A stretch of DNA of 64,000 nucleotides from contig NZ_JARHUF010000005.1 of assembly GCF_029223195.1 (NCBI RefSeq), forward strand, positions 1 to 64,000, given 5' to 3'. This document shows, one piece after another, positions 29,019 to 37,687 of the stretch. A program made the translations under genes and the position numbers. Under the pieces are notes generated by a model. The model worked only from the letters and a program-made list of their open reading frames with translations, made no database searches and was not told where the DNA came from. The stretch is from Vibrio sp. CAU 1672 (GTDB taxonomy: Bacteria; Pseudomonadota; Gammaproteobacteria; Enterobacterales; Vibrionaceae). How positions within the stretch are numbered: position 1 is the first letter of the stretch; every line of letters starts with the position of its first letter.

Positions 29019-31250
29019 ATGTCGATATCTAAGCTCAAACATAGCGGTCGGTTTCTGAATAAGAAACGAACGTGGCAACGTGCCAGAAGCCAGTTATTCC
29101 TATTTTTTGCGATTCAAGTAAGCTTCCGTTTGTCTGATCTATTTGTGATCACAGCAGATCGCGTTCACGTACTGTCTTTTACCGCAGCGTTCGTTGTCGC
29201 CGCACTATTACGCTATCGATGGCGAGCCATTCCTGCAATAAGTAGTGGCCTGTTTTGTCACTACCTGTTTGTCTCCGGCAGAGGCTGGGAAGTCGCATTG
29301 CTTTTTGCCTTCGCCCTGCCGCTTCTGCCCATGGCATTCTGCACCCTCTATCAACGATTGGTGAAAACAGCGGATGCCTATAACTTCACGCTAAAGTTTG
29401 GTTATTACCTTGCCGTATTGGGTATACTCTACCCTGTGGCGAATACCGCTATGCTGTGGTCTTTCAGCCTGTTATTGGACTGGCCGACCACGAGTTCTCT
29501 TGCGTTTATTTCCTACTCCGTATTAAGCGGCATCCTCACCCATATCATGCTCACACCAGTGGTCGCCGTTGGCTTCAGTTACGTGTTGGATACGCGTAAG
29601 TTGCTGTATGCGTCACTTGATCGTGCCATGCGTCAAGCCAATCCAAACCAATTACAGTTCAGAGTTTGGCTGGCACTTTGTGGTATTTTATTGCTCGTTG
29701 GGCTGTTTACACAAAACACGCTAGCACTTAATACCACCAGCCTTATGATTCTTTGCCTGGTTGGATTTGGACTGGGGAAATTTGGTTTGCTCATTCCGAT
29801 GGTCATTTCCATACTCACACTGTTAAGTTGTATCGAGAGCGTTGTTGCACGCTATAACCAAGGGTTTATTGAACAGCAAGTACTCTACGAAGTTCTGTTG
29901 GTTCTATTTGTGTTATCGATGCTGATTTTTATGCTAGGTGCTCACACGGTTAAGAATTTCGTCACCACACGAAATGCGATCCTCAGAGAACGGGTAGACA
30001 CCTATACCGGAATGTACAACCTTGCTCAATTAAAGGAAGACATCGCCGACAACCCCAGTATCGTTCTGCTTTATCTGGATCTCAAACCAACGTTATCTAA
30101 ACTCAATGGGTTAGGCCATCGAGGCCAGGCTCAACTAATGAAACAGCTGAGCAACTTTTTAACCACACGTACACCGGATATAAAACGCTGCTATCTGCCG
30201 CCTTTTGCCAGTGGTCTGGTGTGCTCGGTGCCCTATTCACCGTGGATTGAGAGCAAACTGTCCCAGTTGAGCGCGCTGCTTGACCAGTTCCACTTTTACT
30301 TTGAAGGTTCTTCCATTCGGCTGGTTAAACACACCATTCACTGCACCAAAGTAACTCCCGGACAAGATGTTGGCCGAACGGTCTCCCACCTGTGTGACGA
30401 GATTAGCGAAGATAAAATCAGAATTAACTGGCTAAGTCCGGTTGCCACCGAGCAGACAAAACTCGATAAGCTAAGCTTTATTCAAAATTGCTTCCGGAAA
30501 AATAAATTTGAGCTGTATTGTCAGCCCTACCTGCCACTGGGGAATAACACTGTCGGTGCCTATTTTGAAGTATTGCTGCGTCTGAACAATGATGACCAAT
30601 CGACGCTTCCTCCTGCGGAGTTTTTCCCTCTGATCAACGAGTTTGGCCTGGAGACAGAACTTGATGAATGGGTGATCAATAAAACCTTTGAAACATTGAA
30701 TGGCTCAATTGACGACTGGGATTGTCTGGGTAGATGTTCTATCAACTTGACCGCCAAAGCACTCAATACACAAACCCTTGCCGCCAGCATCAAACAATTG
30801 GCAGCCACCCATCACATTCCTATGAGCAAGATATGCTTTGAACTGACGGAGTCTGATGCACTGCGTAACGAATCCATCGCTATTGAAAATATTGCCCTAT
30901 TGCGCGAGGCAGGGTGCACGATAGCACTCGACGATTTTGGTACCGGTTACGCCTCTTTTGACTACTTGCGCCGGTTACCACTTGATGTACTTAAAGTTGA
31001 CGGATCATTTGTAAGAAACATGCCTGAGAATGCTCACGACCAAATTATTGTCAGAACCATCAGTCAGGTAGCCAAAAGCATGTCTCTGACTACGGTCGCA
31101 GAGTTTGCAGAGTCTCCGGCACACATCAACTTATTAAGGCAGTTGGATATTCAATTTGCACAAGGCTACGGTGTCGCCAAACCTCTCCCGCTGAGCACGC
31201 ACCTGAAGCACATTAAAGCCACCACAATAGCAACCACCAAAAATAAGTAA
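29019..31250 (+). CDS. Membrane-bound EAL-domain phosphodiesterase with degenerate GGDEF domain
   Basis: A 743-residue c-di-GMP protein. Residues 20-310 form about eight transmembrane helices, MASE1-like. A GGDEF-like domain (about 325-480) has no GGDEF motif (FASGLVCSV occupies its place), so it cannot make c-di-GMP. The EAL domain (about 490-735) keeps the metal and catalytic residues: FEVLLRL (EVL for EAL), SINLTAKAL, CFELTESDAL, ALDDFGTGYAS, LKVDGSFV, VAEFAES and QGYGVAKPL. It should therefore hydrolyse c-di-GMP. The Gly-Val of the usual VAEGVE is replaced by Phe-Ala. The membrane ligand is unknown. Confidence 0.88.
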   Translation: MSISKLKHSGRFLNKKRTWQRARSQLFLFFAIQVSFRLSDLFVITADRVHVLSFTAAFVVAALLRYRWRAIPAISSGLFCHYLFVSGRGWEVALLFAFALPLLPMAFCTLYQRLVKTADAYNFTLKFGYYLAVLGILYPVANTAMLWSFSLLLDWPTTSSLAFISYSVLSGILTHIMLTPVVAVGFSYVLDTRKLLYASLDRAMRQANPNQLQFRVWLALCGILLLVGLFTQNTLALNTTSLMILCLVGFGLGKFGLLIPMVISILTLLSCIESVVARYNQGFIEQQVLYEVLLVLFVLSMLIFMLGAHTVKNFVTTRNAILRERVDTYTGMYNLAQLKEDIADNPSIVLLYLDLKPTLSKLNGLGHRGQAQLMKQLSNFLTTRTPDIKRCYLPPFASGLVCSVPYSPWIESKLSQLSALLDQFHFYFEGSSIRLVKHTIHCTKVTPGQDVGRTVSHLCDEISEDKIRINWLSPVATEQTKLDKLSFIQNCFRKNKFELYCQPYLPLGNNTVGAYFEVLLRLNNDDQSTLPPAEFFPLINEFGLETELDEWVINKTFETLNGSIDDWDCLGRCSINLTAKALNTQTLAASIKQLAATHHIPMSKICFELTESDALRNESIAIENIALLREAGCTIALDDFGTGYASFDYLRRLPLDVLKVDGSFVRNMPENAHDQIIVRTISQVAKSMSLTTVAEFAESPAHINLLRQLDIQFAQGYGVAKPLPLSTHLKHIKATTIATTKNK

Positions 31251-31426
31251 AAATACAGTAATTAACTCCAACCAGAACCAGTCAAATTGGCATTAAATGT
31301 TGTATATGTGATTTTTTCATAGTTTTTACGTTTACAAAACACAGCAAACAACAGCATTTATCACCAGATACTAAATGTGATATCACTCTCTAAAAAAGCT
31401 ACCATTCGCAACATTATTATTCTTAT

Positions 31427-32698
31427 ATGGGCATTTATAGAGTGAAAGGGTCTTGCAAAACCTTGAATATTAGTGAATTAGGCAAAGTTAATACTTGGAC
31501 TAAACACGATACACATTGGGTTCTTAGTTTGTTTGGTACCGCGGTTGGCGCGGGCATTTTGTTCTTACCGATCAATTTGGGGATTGGTGGCTTCTGGCCA
31601 CTGGTTATCATGGCATTGCTGGCTTTCCCGATGACGTTTCTCGCGCATCGAGGCCTGGCACGCTTCGTTCTCTCGTCTAAAAAACACAACGCAGATTTTA
31701 CCGATGTTGTAGAAGAGCACTTCGGCGCCCAATCCGGCCGTTTGATTTCACTGCTTTACTTTCTTTCTATTTTCCCTATCTTGCTGATTTACGGCGTAGG
31801 AATTACCAACACCGTCGATAGTTTTTTGGTGCATCAGATCGGCATGGAACCACTAAACCGAACTCTGCTTTCAGGCGTTTTAGTGTTTAGTCTGATCATG
31901 ATCATGATGGCGGGTGAAAAAGCGATGCTACGCGCTTTCGCAGTCATGGTTTACCCGCTTATAGCGATTCTGGCGTTTTTGTCTCTGTACCTTATCCCGA
32001 GCTGGCAGTCACCGACACTCACCATACCTGAACCCGGCGAACTCGGACACACAATCTGGCTGGCTATTCCAGTGGTAATTTTTTCTTTCAGCCATGCTGC
32101 GGCAATCTCCAGCTTCGCCAACATACAACGACGTCACTATGGCGAGCATGCGCAAGCGAAGAGCGAGCACATATTGAGCCGTACCAGCATCATGTTGATT
32201 GCCTTTGTGCTGTTGTTTGTCTTTTCCTGCGTGTTGACCCTTTCACCAGAGCAACTGGCAGAAGCCAAACAACAGAACGTATCGGTTCTCTCCTATCTGG
32301 CCAACACCACCCACAACCCGTTTCTCACCACTCTGGGACCAATAGTCGCGTTTGTTGCCATCACCTCTTCCTTCCTGGGGCATTTTATGGGAGCGCGTGA
32401 AAGCCTAAATGGTTTGATCAGTAAGCACTCTTCACTGACGGCACTCAGCATCGACCGTATAGGCGTCACTGTGATGTTTTTGGCTATCTGGGGCGCAGCG
32501 GTTTTAAACCCTAGCATTTTGGGCATGATGGAAGCGTTATCCGGGCCTGTCATCGCGATGATACTATTTATTATGCCGATGATCGCGGTGTACAAGGTGG
32601 ACAGCCTAAAGCAGTACCGAGGTAAACTCTCGACCATGTTTGTGCTTGTCACAGGTGTTGCGGCGGTGAGCGCCCTGCTATTTAGTTTACTGAGCTAA
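31427..32698 (+). CDS. Serine/threonine-type amino acid transporter (SdaC family)
   Basis: A polytopic permease (about 11 helices, 423 residues) of the HAAAP/SdaC-TdcC family that imports amino acids with H+ or Na+. Signature: LSLFGTAVGAGILFLPINLGIGGFWPL at the first helix, FSFSHAAAISSF in the middle and FVAITSSFLGHFMGARESL near helix 8. SdaC-like proteins import serine. The ATG at 31427 has no clear ribosome binding site; a GTG (31442) or TTG (31463) may be used. No metabolic enzyme is adjacent. Confidence 0.88.
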   Translation: MGIYRVKGSCKTLNISELGKVNTWTKHDTHWVLSLFGTAVGAGILFLPINLGIGGFWPLVIMALLAFPMTFLAHRGLARFVLSSKKHNADFTDVVEEHFGAQSGRLISLLYFLSIFPILLIYGVGITNTVDSFLVHQIGMEPLNRTLLSGVLVFSLIMIMMAGEKAMLRAFAVMVYPLIAILAFLSLYLIPSWQSPTLTIPEPGELGHTIWLAIPVVIFSFSHAAAISSFANIQRRHYGEHAQAKSEHILSRTSIMLIAFVLLFVFSCVLTLSPEQLAEAKQQNVSVLSYLANTTHNPFLTTLGPIVAFVAITSSFLGHFMGARESLNGLISKHSSLTALSIDRIGVTVMFLAIWGAAVLNPSILGMMEALSGPVIAMILFIMPMIAVYKVDSLKQYRGKLSTMFVLVTGVAAVSALLFSLLS

Positions 32699-32709
32699 AT
32701 GACTTGTGG

Positions 32710-32753
32710 TTCAGGGGAATACCTTAGTACTCGTATTAAGGTAGTTCCCTGAA
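32710..32753. repeat. Strong imperfect hairpin downstream of the transporter gene
   Basis: Arms TTCAGGGGAA-T-ACCTTA and TAAGGT-AG-TTCCCTGAA pair over about 15 bp around a GTACTCGTAT loop. It begins 12 bases after the transporter stop. No T tract follows on either strand, so it is an attenuator-like or 3'-stabilising hairpin rather than a classical terminator. Confidence 0.5.
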
Positions 32754-32796
32754 TGAACGGGCTTGATGAACCGCTAAATTGAAGTAAAGAGGATAT

Positions 32797-32895
32797 CTAA
32801 ATCAGCGTAAACACACTGGCGATCATCAAAATTGATACGATGCACGTACGGCCAACAATGCCGAAATGGGAAGGTTGAATCATTTCATTATGCAT
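32797..32895 (-). CDS. Small membrane protein, 32 residues
   Basis: Reads MHNEMIQPSHFGIVGRTC then IVSILMIASVFTLI. AAGGAG lies 7 bases before the ATG, an ideal ribosome binding site; another ATG at 32901 is too close to it. A single C-terminal hydrophobic helix with a short polar N-terminus is a typical bacterial small membrane protein. Family not recognised. It is antisense to nothing and lies between the transporter and the TPR-GGDEF gene. Confidence 0.55.
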   Translation of the reverse strand: MHNEMIQPSHFGIVGRTCIVSILMIASVFTLI

Positions 32896-33208
32896 AGGCA
32901 TACTCCTTAACTTTGATAAATCAGCAGCTATCAGTCTAACTGCTTCGACTCACTAACAATATGCTCAAAAAGCGCCCTCTCTTCAACCCATACAAACATT
33001 AAAGTTTTATGACAGTTAAGTGAAATATTCACCACCCCATATTGAGCCCAGATATCACTAGCGGCTAATTTATTCACATAGCAATAAACCACGCTACTGT
33101 TACCGCTATAATTTGCCCCGTAATAGAAGGAAGCATAGATAAATAAACGCAGAAAATGATAAACTCGGCGTATTTTCCGACTTTTCAACTTGTTACTGTT
33201 AACAGCCT

Positions 33209-35119
33209 ATGCCCGCCCTTATCAGAATCTTGTCTCGCTTGGTTATGCTCCTCGTTGGATTGAGTATCGTACCGCTTAGCTCTGCCGCTCCCGATATCAA
33301 CCATGATTCACACTACTTAGCGCGACACACCCCGGCAGCAGAACAAGCGACACTTCAACTCTACTTCGATTCAATTAGCAGACCCCGCGCAATACCGGCT
33401 TCATCGCTGGACTTTCCTTCGGAACTGTCCCCGCATGCCCAGGCCCTGTACTATTTTGCGCGTATTTACCTTTCGCGTTATGAAGGACTAGCGCAACCGG
33501 CGACACCCGACTTGGTGGTTTTCGGTCAAGAGCATAATTTACCCTGGGTGATAGCCGAAGCTAAGTTTAACCAAGCGCTGGAGTTAATCGAGGCCGACGA
33601 ACTCTGGCGCGGAGAACTGCTACTGCATGACGTTATCAGCCTTGCCCGTGACATTGGTTACCAATCTTTGCAGGGCCGCGTATTTCGCTGGTTAGGCAAT
33701 GCTGAAGTTGCCCGCTCCCAGCTAAAAACCGGGTTACGCTACTACCTTTCGGCCTACAAACTGCTTAAAGGCTTTCCGTTTGAAATTCAGGAAGCGATGA
33801 CACTCAACAACATCGCGACAGTCTATATGGACACATCTGACTGGCCAAAGGCGCTGACCTACATTGACAAAGCATTCCAAACTTATTTGGACGAAGCAAA
33901 TCAGTTCGATAACAGTCTTTTCCTTGCCATCATGAATGCGAATAAAAGCGTGATAAAAGCAGCGTTAGGCTACCATGAAGAATCAGAGCACTACTTTAAT
34001 CAAGCGCTCAAGCTCTCTATGGAGACGGGCTCAGCACGTATTAAGCACACATCGCTATCCAATTTTTCTCAGCTAATGAGTTCTGCCGGAAAGTTGGATG
34101 AAGCATATACCCTGGCTGAACGTTGTCTGTCGCTGCCTAATCCCAGTCATAATAACGCTATCAAAAACGCCTGTTACGAAGCGTTGGCCCACGCGTATTT
34201 GGCTGATAAGGACTACGCCAAAGCCATAGAGAGTGCCAACCGAGTACTGGATAAAATAGGCTCAACGGTGGTGAACGGCACAAGTCAGCGAATTAGTATG
34301 TTGTCAGTATTGGTTGACGCCTATCAGGCACAAAAAAACTATGAGTCCGCTTTCCACCTCCTGGCTCAGCTACGCCAGTTAGAGCAGGAGTTTACGTCGC
34401 ATATCCATGGAGATGAAATGCTGACCACGAAGTTTGACCTGGAAACCAAACTGGCCCAGCAGGAACTCAAGTTGCTTACCGCAGAGAACGCGCTGCAAGC
34501 GGCGGAACTTAGCTCGCAACGTTACCGCGAGGGGGCTTATTTCCTGGCCTTTACTGTGATCGTCATTTGGGGGCTACGCCGCATTCGCCAGATCAAAGCG
34601 GTCAACCAGACACTTAAACAGCAGAACTTCATTGACCCTTTAACCGAATTACACAACCGGCGATATTTACAACGCTGGATCGCTCAAATGGCAAAAGGAA
34701 GCCCTTATCGTACCTTCTCATTAGCCGTGATTGATATTGATCACTTCAAGAATATTAACGACCAACACGGCCATGATATCGGCGATAAAATGCTTAAACA
34801 CGTCTCGTCCGTATTAGAAAATTGCACACGTTCAAGTGATCTGTTAGTACGCTGGGGCGGTGAAGAGTTCGTCCTGCTGTTTGAAACGCCCCACGCAGAA
34901 AAATGCGTACAATGCTTAGAACGATTGAGACTTGCCGTTGAAAACGAGTCACTTGTGGTTGACGATAAAACCCTAAAAGCGACAATCTCACTTGGTGCAG
35001 TAGACAAACACACCGCCGAGAGCTATGCAACTCAATGGGACACGCTTTTTCTCCAGGCCGATCAAGCTCTATATCAGGCCAAAAAAGCGGGAAGAAACCG
35101 GTTCATGATTAACCACTAA
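33209..35119 (+). CDS. TPR-GGDEF diguanylate cyclase
   Basis: 636 residues. Signal peptide (about 1-25, ending SSAAP), then a periplasmic TPR-rich region (about 130-400; TGLRYYLSAYKLLKGF, ALAHAYLADKDYAKAIESANR), a coiled coil, one transmembrane helix (GAYFLAFTVIVIWGL) and a cytoplasmic GGDEF domain. The active-site motif RWGGEEF is at about 547-553, preceded by DIDHFKNINDQHGHDIGD, so it should make c-di-GMP. An RxxD inhibitory site is not evident. The periplasmic repeats probably sense a protein or peptide. Followed 23 bases later by a small lipoprotein gene. Confidence 0.92.
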   Translation: MPALIRILSRLVMLLVGLSIVPLSSAAPDINHDSHYLARHTPAAEQATLQLYFDSISRPRAIPASSLDFPSELSPHAQALYYFARIYLSRYEGLAQPATPDLVVFGQEHNLPWVIAEAKFNQALELIEADELWRGELLLHDVISLARDIGYQSLQGRVFRWLGNAEVARSQLKTGLRYYLSAYKLLKGFPFEIQEAMTLNNIATVYMDTSDWPKALTYIDKAFQTYLDEANQFDNSLFLAIMNANKSVIKAALGYHEESEHYFNQALKLSMETGSARIKHTSLSNFSQLMSSAGKLDEAYTLAERCLSLPNPSHNNAIKNACYEALAHAYLADKDYAKAIESANRVLDKIGSTVVNGTSQRISMLSVLVDAYQAQKNYESAFHLLAQLRQLEQEFTSHIHGDEMLTTKFDLETKLAQQELKLLTAENALQAAELSSQRYREGAYFLAFTVIVIWGLRRIRQIKAVNQTLKQQNFIDPLTELHNRRYLQRWIAQMAKGSPYRTFSLAVIDIDHFKNINDQHGHDIGDKMLKHVSSVLENCTRSSDLLVRWGGEEFVLLFETPHAEKCVQCLERLRLAVENESLVVDDKTLKATISLGAVDKHTAESYATQWDTLFLQADQALYQAKKAGRNRFMINH

Positions 35120-35142
35120 TAAGAAAAAGATACACTAAGCCT

Positions 35143-35478
35143 ATGATTAAGCCTTTTATTTTGCTCAGCATTACCAGTTTGTCACTTGTTGGCTGTTCCA
35201 ATCAGCAAGCGGCACAAATGGGCATGCGCGGCAGCAGCGTCAATGTTTATGCCCCACAAATGAGCAACACCCAGCTGTGTGAAACACTTTATTACCAGCG
35301 TCCGACCAACCAGACCAAAGTATCCATCGGGGCAGAATTTAACCGCCGGGGCCTGAATAAAAAGTGGTGTGATAACGAGCAGAAGAAATGGTATATAAAA
35401 AAGTTGGCCGATGCTGTTACAAAAAAAACGAAACTGAAATCCTCATCGCCTGACGTAAGCTTACTGCCGGAAGCCTGA
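35143..35478 (+). CDS. Small lipoprotein
   Basis: A 111-residue exported protein with a lipobox (SLSLVGC, Cys18). After it comes SNQQAAQMGMRGSSVNVYAPQM and a basic region with two further Cys (QLCETLYYQ and KKWCDNEQKKWY) that could form a disulfide. No family known to me. It follows the TPR-GGDEF gene by 23 bases and ends at a clear terminator, so it may be an accessory partner of that sensor cyclase. Confidence 0.75.
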   Translation: MIKPFILLSITSLSLVGCSNQQAAQMGMRGSSVNVYAPQMSNTQLCETLYYQRPTNQTKVSIGAEFNRRGLNKKWCDNEQKKWYIKKLADAVTKKTKLKSSSPDVSLLPEA

Positions 35479-35520
35479 TTCTGGCCCGCCCCCCCAAGCA
35501 ACAGGCAACAGGCAACAATT

Positions 35521-35544
35521 AAGCCCAGGTTTTCTCCTGGGCTT
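35521..35544 (+). terminator. Terminator of the GGDEF-lipoprotein operon
   Basis: 9-bp stem AAGCCCAGG / CCTGGGCTT, loop TTTTCT, then TGTTTG. Preceded by a CAACAGG repeat (three copies). Confidence 0.8.
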
Positions 35545-35560
35545 TGTTTGGCGACGAGCA

Positions 35561-36441
35561 CTATTGGATATAATTGATTAAATGCAAAGCAATGTCCGTA
35601 TTCTCTTGCGCTCCCCTAAAGGCCTCAAAGCCTCTTCCGTAAGCAAATACCTGTACATCATGCCCCGTATGACCTCCAGTCGTCCATCCAGTGTAACTTT
35701 GCCGGTTAATCACCTGATTAACCGCAGATAGCAGGGCTTTTTCCGTCATACTTACGAGCCGGGTTGGATTATCATCAAGCGCAAACGGTAGTGCTTTATT
35801 GGCAAACAAACCTATTGCAGGCAAAGCATCCAGAGTACTGAGTTGACTGAACTCATTCAGGTACCGGTACCCTTTTGCCTGAAACTCTTCGGTTAAGTTG
35901 CGATCCTCCCGCACAAAATAACGTATCCCCCACCCAGCATCAAATCAACTGGCGGCTTACCGCGGATGGTGTTATCCAGGTAATCATCCGCTATCTGTTT
36001 ATAATTTTTACGAAATTCATTATGTGCCGCAAAACTGGCCGGCGTAGCATGGTTAATCTGTGACGTTGCTATCAGCGCTGTTGTAATGCCCTGCGCTTTG
36101 GCCATCTCCAACATGGTATTGACCGGCTTCTTATTAACATCAACAGCAACCGCCCCGTTATATGTTTTAATGCCACTACTAAGCGCGGTGGCTCCAGCAG
36201 CGCTGTCTGTTACGTAGGTATCATCATCAGGATAAGTGCGCGCCATACCGACCAGAATAGAATCAAATACTGTGGTTTCAATTTGGGCTGTGTCCGGGTT
36301 ATTGGTAAAGTAACGATAGGCGCTGGTGTACGCTGGCCCCATACCATCACCAATCATATAAATAATATTGTGGGGCGTTTCCTTAGCGTGTACCTGAGCG
36401 GCCAGCAGGCACGCTGTCATAAGAGAGAGTTTGCTGTTCAT
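35561..36441 (-). pseudogene. Broken alkaline phosphatase (PhoA-type)
   Basis: Two fragments in different frames form one damaged gene. The first (36441-35893) has a signal peptide, the metal-site MIGDGMG and the nucleophile TDSAAGATALS, running into DLMLGGG and then shifting frame. The second (35914-35561) carries YFVREDRNL through TGWTTGGHTGHDVQVFAYGRG. One base is missing near 35922 (five bases where six are expected between GGTGGG and CGTTATTTTGTG). In addition the usual central segment with EGSQIDWAGH and TADHETGG metal ligands is absent between TEKALLS and VNRQ-like VINRQ. About 290 residues remain of about 450, so it is inactive. Confidence 0.88.
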
Positions 36442-36603
36442 AGTTCTTCCGTGAAATGGTATTGGAGGAATCCTGTCAACCTATGCTCCAATACCAGGTC
36501 TGTATTGCTGGTAACGCCGTTATCCAACGCATTATGATCAAACCCGACCTTATCATAGCGATATACCACACTATGGCCAGCTGTCATAAAAATGTAATAA
36601 GGT

Positions 36604-37533
36604 TCACTTTTTGAACAGGATCACTTCGGTCATGAGTTCAGCTTCTTCTACGTCAGACGGTGAATTAAGGTAACGCTCGATACCCAGAGGCTTGGTTTTG
36701 ACCTTGATATTTTTAGCTCGTGCCAGGCTCATGGCCATCGACCAGGCATTACCAAGAAAACGATAAGCGCCTTTGTGCGCCACCACATAGGTTTCACTCT
36801 CATCAATGGTCCCGGACACAAAGCCTTGCGGAGCGTTTACGGGGCTTTCTACCGGCAAACATGTTACGAACTCAAAATACTCCCGTTTAATGTCCATCGA
36901 CAAATAGTAGCTAAAACACACACCATCTGGCTTGATGGTCCCCTTCTCAACCAGGGAAGACAGCCGTTGAATATGCTCTTGCATCATCGGCCCGACCTCG
37001 GACAATGTACCGCTACCAGCTACGCCAATGTAGGATATCGGCCCCTGGTCGCGCTCACCCATATCGCTCAGTTCTGACAGCACCCGACCGGTTTCCAGCT
37101 GGCTCTTCAGCATGCGCAAGCCACGCTCATAATCCATTGAAATCATAGATTTAAAGATGTTTTTCAGAAAAAACAAAAACCAGGGTACGCGAGATGTCAT
37201 CTGCCATTCCACGCTACAGCCTTCGGTAGTCGGATTAACCAACAAAGTCACTTTGGCATGGCTTCTGACAGGCCTGAACACTTCCAGTTCCATATCCAGC
37301 CGGTGCGGCTGGGTACTCTCCAAAATCACTGTGCCCATGCCAATACGACGACCATTCCACTGATACCCCGCGCCGACATGCCCTTGTTCGTTACTAAAAG
37401 TGAGTTCACTCTCCGGCTCCAGAATGATCCACGGTGACCACTGCGGCCAGTTCCTGAAGTCTTTAAGGTAGTCGACAACTTCAGCCTGGGGCCTGCAGAT
37501 CTCGATAGTACGGCTGACCTGATATGAAAGCAT
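36604..37533 (-). CDS. SRPBCC domain fused to GyrI-like domain
   Basis: 309 residues, two ligand-binding modules. Residues 1-145 are an SRPBCC/polyketide-cyclase-like fold (SYQVSRTIEICRPQAEVVDY, NWPQWSPWIILEP). Residues 150-309 are GyrI-like (GPISYIGVAGSGTLSEVGPMM, KPDGVCFSYYLSMDI, TYVVAHKGAYRFLGNAWSM), the effector-binding fold of AraC-type regulators and SbmC. No DNA-binding domain. Such fusions are thought to bind small hydrophobic molecules. Start at ATG 37533 because AAGGAG lies 5 bases upstream; the frame opens at 37563. Confidence 0.8.
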   Translation of the reverse strand: MLSYQVSRTIEICRPQAEVVDYLKDFRNWPQWSPWIILEPESELTFSNEQGHVGAGYQWNGRRIGMGTVILESTQPHRLDMELEVFRPVRSHAKVTLLVNPTTEGCSVEWQMTSRVPWFLFFLKNIFKSMISMDYERGLRMLKSQLETGRVLSELSDMGERDQGPISYIGVAGSGTLSEVGPMMQEHIQRLSSLVEKGTIKPDGVCFSYYLSMDIKREYFEFVTCLPVESPVNAPQGFVSGTIDESETYVVAHKGAYRFLGNAWSMAMSLARAKNIKVKTKPLGIERYLNSPSDVEEAELMTEVILFKK

Positions 37534-37687
37534 AGCCACTCCTTGTGAAAACGCATTTCTCATGATTTGTTACTATCAGTCTAATTCAAAACCAGAAATT
37601 GTCTTGCGGAGTCACCATTTAGTAGGCAAATGATCATCGGCCAGGCCATTACTCTGGCGAAATGGCCCGGCACTTTTCACACACTCA

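Noticed and set aside
32931..33188. 85-codon minus-strand frame upstream of the TPR-GGDEF gene
   Set aside because: AT-biased composition, no ribosome binding site and no family resemblance; it occupies promoter space of the next gene.
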